Below are positions 61,118 to 64,000 of a stretch of 64,000 nucleotides of DNA, one piece after another (within the stretch, counting starts at the first letter, position 1; each line of letters starts with the position of its first letter). A program made the translations under genes and the position numbers. The notes beneath the pieces were generated by a model. It did no database searches. It saw only the letters and a program-made list of their open reading frames with translations, and had not been told where the DNA came from. Origin of the DNA: Azospirillum sp. SYSU D00513 (GTDB lineage: Bacteria > Pseudomonadota > Alphaproteobacteria > Azospirillales > Azospirillaceae); contig NZ_JAFIQV010000029.1 of the NCBI RefSeq assembly GCF_017356015.1, positions 1-64,000 on the forward strand. Direction: 5' to 3'.

Positions 61118-62311
61118 ATGCGCGGCGGCGACACCACCGGACTGCGCGTCTACAACGAGCGCCTGGTCATGAACGCGCTGCTGCAAAGCGGCATGCTCTC
61201 CAAGGCGGAGATCGCGCGGGAAACCGGGCTCAGCGGCCAGGCGGCTTCGGTGATCGTCAACCGGCTGCTCGAGGACGGGCTTCTGGTCAAGCTGGACAAG
61301 GTCCGCGGACAGGTCGGGCAACCCTCCACCCCCGTCGCCCCCAATCCGGAAGGCGCCTACGCGCTGGGCGTGAAGATCGGCCGGCGCAGCGTCGAGGCGA
61401 TCCTGATCAACCTGCTTGGCGAGGAGCTGGGGGCGACCCGGGTGCGCTATGACGCGCCGCTGCCGGAACCGACGATCGCGACGGCGATCTCGCAGGCGGT
61501 GGCCCTGCTGAGCCATCTGTCCCCGGCGGCCCGTTCGCGCGTCGTCGGTCTCGGCGTCGCCATGCCGGATGAGATCCACGCCTGGTCGTCGGAACTGGGA
61601 CTGGCGCCCGGCGCGCTGGACGGTTGGCGCGCCGCCGACGTCGCCGGCGCGCTGGGGCAGCGGACCGGCTTGCCGGTGGCGCTCTACAACGACGCGGCCG
61701 CCGCCTGCGCCGCCGAGATGATCGCCGGCCACGCCATCACACGCCGCAGCGCGCTCTACATCTATCTCGGCACCTTCATCGGCGGCGGCGTCGTGATCGA
61801 TGGCCGTATGTATCGCGGCGAGCAGGGCAATGCGGGAGCCATCGGCTCCATGCCGACCGGCCCGTCCCGGCCGGGCTCGCCGCCGGGACAGCTGATTCAC
61901 AGCGCGTCCATCTTCCTGCTGGAACGCGCGCTTGAGGCGGCCGGGATCGATCCCTCGGCAGCACTCACCGAAGGCGGCGGTCCCGCCGCCGACGCCATCT
62001 TCGACGGCTGGGCCGAAACCGCGACCGCCGAACTGTCGCGCGCCGTCGTCTCCGCCCTCAGCGTCATCGACTTCCAGGAGGTCGTGGTGGACGGCTTCCT
62101 GCCGCCGGCATGGCGCGACCGCTTCACGCGGCAACTGTCCGCGGCGGTGGAGCGCTTCAACCGTTCGGGCCTGACATCGGCCACCGTCACCGCCGGCTCG
62201 ATCGGCCCGATGGCGCGCGTGCTGGGTGCCGCGATGCTGCCGCTCAAGGCGCGTTTTTCGCCCGATACCGACCTGTTGATCCGGTCGGGGATGGCGAGGG
62301 ACATCGCGTGA
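61118..62311 (+). CDS. ROK-family transcriptional regulator of the polyol operon
   Basis: 397 residues. An N-terminal winged helix (LLQSGMLSKAEIARETGLSG, then QAASVIVNRLLEDGLLV) is followed by a ROK sugar-kinase-like domain (GVKIGRRSVEAILINLLGEE, LYNDAAAACAAE, IYLGTFIGGGVVIDGRMYRG, then EQGNAGAIGSMPTG). The usual ROK zinc motif (CxCGxxGC) after GxxGHMP is absent: the segment reads GPSRPGSPPGQL. Divergent from smoE, so it probably represses the operon and releases on a polyol or phosphorylated sugar. Rhodobacter uses an AraC-type activator instead, so regulation here differs. Confidence 0.9.
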   Translation: MRGGDTTGLRVYNERLVMNALLQSGMLSKAEIARETGLSGQAASVIVNRLLEDGLLVKLDKVRGQVGQPSTPVAPNPEGAYALGVKIGRRSVEAILINLLGEELGATRVRYDAPLPEPTIATAISQAVALLSHLSPAARSRVVGLGVAMPDEIHAWSSELGLAPGALDGWRAADVAGALGQRTGLPVALYNDAAAACAAEMIAGHAITRRSALYIYLGTFIGGGVVIDGRMYRGEQGNAGAIGSMPTGPSRPGSPPGQLIHSASIFLLERALEAAGIDPSAALTEGGGPAADAIFDGWAETATAELSRAVVSALSVIDFQEVVVDGFLPPAWRDRFTRQLSAAVERFNRSGLTSATVTAGSIGPMARVLGAAMLPLKARFSPDTDLLIRSGMARDIA

Positions 62312-62341
62312 CGCCGGTGGGGAGCCCCGGCAGTCACGCCC

Positions 62342-62683
62342 TCAGCCGGAGAAGAAGCCGCCCCGGTTCGTTCCGCTGGTGAAGCAGGCGGTCTTCTTGC
62401 CGGCTTCGGCGCCGGAGGTGACCCCGGAGGAGCCGTTCCACAGGCCGCCGTGGCGCCGCCGGTCGGGGGCGCGCTCGATGCGCAGGTCCGCCTCGGACAG
62501 GAAGCTGACGATGATGCTTCCGTCCTGGAAGCAGATCAGCTCCTGGTCGCCATCCTGGCCGGCGGACGGCCCTGGGGCGAGGAAGCCCTGGTCGGACAGG
62601 CTGTAAGCCGCGGCGGGAGCCGAGACCGCCAGCGACGCGCCGACGGCCAGAAGCCAAGACCAGCCGGATGCCACCCTCCGCAT
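62342..62683 (-). CDS. Small exported protein of unknown function
   Basis: 113 residues from the ATG at 62683, with AGGAGG upstream. Sec signal (SGWSWLLAVGASLAVSAPAAA), then about 88 residues with two cysteines (ELICFQDG and KKTACFTSG) that may form one disulphide. No known domain. It is convergent with the ROK gene and divergent from the GFOR-like gene, so it has its own promoter. Confidence 0.7.
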   Translation of the reverse strand: MRRVASGWSWLLAVGASLAVSAPAAAYSLSDQGFLAPGPSAGQDGDQELICFQDGSIIVSFLSEADLRIERAPDRRRHGGLWNGSSGVTSGAEAGKKTACFTSGTNRGGFFSG

Positions 62684-62950
62684 GACGCGCCCCCTCCTGC
62701 TTCCGGATGATTGGCGCAAAACGCGGAGGAGACGCCGCAGGGTCCATGGCAGGCCCGGAAGGAAAAGGCTTAGCCTGCGCGGGCGACCCCGCCCGGAACG
62801 GCGGCTGCGGACCGCGCCGCGCGGCACCCCTCATGCCCGCCATCGGCGCTCCGCGGAGGGAAAAGCGCGATGATCGGCGGGCGCCGGTGTTCGAGAGCGG
62901 AGAAATCAGCATCCTTCCGATTCCGGAACGACACCGAAAGGCCACCCGCC

Positions 62951-64000
62951 ATGCCGTTCGAGTTTCCCCGCCTGACCCGCCGCGGCCTGATCGCGACGGG
63001 GTCGGCCGGGCTTCTGACCGCCGCCGCCGGCCCCTCCCTCGCGATGCCGGGGCCGTCGCCCGTGGACACGGGCTCCGTCCAGGGCGGGCGCGTCACCTTT
63101 CCGAACTGGCGGGGCGAGGCCGACCGGCCCTCCGCGCCGCCGCCCGCACCCCTGCCGCCGTCCGAGCGCGTCGGCTTCGCCATCGTCGGGCTCGGCCGCC
63201 TGTCCCTTGAGGAACTCCTCCCCGCCTTCGGCGAATGCAAGCGGGCGCGGCCCGTGGCGCTGGTGTCGGGCAGCCCCGAGAAGGCAGCGCTGGTCGCGGC
63301 GCAGCACGGCATCAAGCCGTCGTCGGTCTATTCCTACGCGGACTTCGACCGCATCGCCGAGAACCCGGAGGTGCGGGTCGTCTATGTCGTGCTGCCCAAC
63401 GGCCTGCACCGGGAATACGTGCTGCGCGCCGCGAAGGCGGGCAAGCATGTGATGTGCGAGAAGCCCATGGCGAACAACTCCGCCGAGGCGCGCGAGATGA
63501 CCGCGGCCTGCGACGCCGCCGGCGTGAAGCTGATGATCGCCTACCGCTGCCAGTACGAGCCCAACAACCGCGAGGTGATCCGGCTGGTGCGCTCCGGCGC
63601 CATGGGCGCCCCGCGCTTCATCGAGGCCACCAACACCCAGACCATGGGCACCGGCGACCAGTGGCGCTTCAGGAAGGCGCTGGCCGGCGGCGGGGCGCTC
63701 CCCGACATCGGGCTCTATTGCCTGAACACCGCCCGCGCCATCCTGGGCGAGGAGCCGGTGGAGGTCTTCGCCCGCGTCTTCAACCCCGACGGCGACCCAC
63801 GCTACCGCGAGGTGGAGGAGACCGTCTCCTTCATGCTGCGCTTCCCCTCCGGCACCATCGCCAACTGCGCGACGAGTTACGGCGCGCATGAGAGCAAGGA
63901 TTTGCGGGTGCGGCTGGAAAAGGGCTGGATCAACCTGGAGAACGCCTTCGCCTACGAGGGGCAGCGGCTGCGCGTCGCCCACCGGGAAGGGAAGAACGAG
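62951..64000 (+). CDS. Gfo/Idh/MocA oxidoreductase, Tat-exported, GFOR-like (3' end outside window)
   Basis: 350 codons are visible, open at the window edge. A twin-arginine signal (LTRRGLIATGSAGLLTAAA) and long linker precede the Rossmann domain (VGFAIVGLGRLSLEELLPAF). Family catalytic lysine in MCEKPMANN; then MIAYRCQYEPNNREVIRLVR and LPDIGLYCLNTARAILGEEP. The leader plus linker and the RCQYEP/DIGLYCLN motifs resemble glucose-fructose oxidoreductase of Zymomonas, a periplasmic NADP-bound enzyme that makes sorbitol and gluconolactone. Next to the polyol operon, the role may be sugar-polyol conversion. Related 1,5-anhydrofructose or xylose reductases are alternatives. Confidence 0.85.
   Translation, partial: MPFEFPRLTRRGLIATGSAGLLTAAAGPSLAMPGPSPVDTGSVQGGRVTFPNWRGEADRPSAPPPAPLPPSERVGFAIVGLGRLSLEELLPAFGECKRARPVALVSGSPEKAALVAAQHGIKPSSVYSYADFDRIAENPEVRVVYVVLPNGLHREYVLRAAKAGKHVMCEKPMANNSAEAREMTAACDAAGVKLMIAYRCQYEPNNREVIRLVRSGAMGAPRFIEATNTQTMGTGDQWRFRKALAGGGALPDIGLYCLNTARAILGEEPVEVFARVFNPDGDPRYREVEETVSFMLRFPSGTIANCATSYGAHESKDLRVRLEKGWINLENAFAYEGQRLRVAHREGKNE

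Overview
The window is about 69 % G+C, densely coded, and looks like a large replicon of a free-living, plant- or soil-associated alphaproteobacterium, most likely of the Azospirillum type. Supporting signs are an alphaproteobacterial sigma-32, a Rhodobacter-type polyol operon (smoEFGK-smoS-mtlK-mtlZ), a KgtP-type dicarboxylate carrier, chemotaxis and HD-GYP signalling genes, and many ABC solute receptors. The assignment rests on gene content and remembered family sequences, not on a search. There are no rRNA or tRNA genes, CRISPR arrays or complete insertion sequences; only the edge of an IS256-type element lies at the left end.

Layout. 1-370: left edge of an IS256-family element, then spacer. 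371-6439 (-): a giant RTX/Calx-beta secreted protein with a metzincin-like site and long internal DNA repeats. 6796-10795 (+): TetR regulator and a three-domain MFS/PlsC/acyl-ligase phospholipid enzyme. 10856-12151 (-): kgtP. 12584-13534: an orphan Xre/HigA-like regulator and a small secreted protein. 13623-21032: a fatty-acid or carboxylate degradation island (periplasmic receptor, DUF6285 protein, APH-type kinase, acyl-CoA dehydrogenase and SDR on the minus strand; TetR and acyl-CoA ligase divergent). 21281-24671 (+): msrPQ, an alpha/beta hydrolase and an SDR. 24699-29972 (-): sorbosone-dehydrogenase-like lipoprotein, anti-sigma factor and ECF sigma factor, NTF2-like protein, beta-propeller and DUF305 protein. 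30088-32880 (-): glycosyltransferase and Wzx-type flippase. 33554-40272: an A+T-richer lipoprotein gene, MCP, dcp peptidase and a Liv-type receptor. 40346-45344: slyX, a gntK-gnd fusion, rpoH and hflX. 45536-49431: aldo-keto reductase, Excalibur-domain protein, decayed genes, a chorismate-lyase-like protein and an HD-GYP protein. 49882-53185: TerC, esterase and pncB. 53286-62311: polyol operon and its divergent ROK regulator. 62951-end: a Tat-exported glucose-fructose-oxidoreductase-like enzyme, cut by the window edge.

How the genes fit together. The strongest new signal is a shared promoter, GGGAAT-N16-CGTCCAT, with identical spacing in front of msrPQ, the NTF2-like gene and the DUF305/beta-propeller operon, all within 6.5 kb of the ECF sigma/anti-sigma pair. 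This suggests a local envelope oxidative-damage regulon. At the right end the polyol operon, a ROK regulator with two candidate operator sites in the divergent spacer, and a GFOR-like oxidoreductase form a sorbitol/mannitol module. rpoH carries its own sigma-32-like promoter and probably starts at TTG. In the fused gntK-gnd gene a canonical internal ribosome binding site could also give a free 6-phosphogluconate dehydrogenase of normal length.
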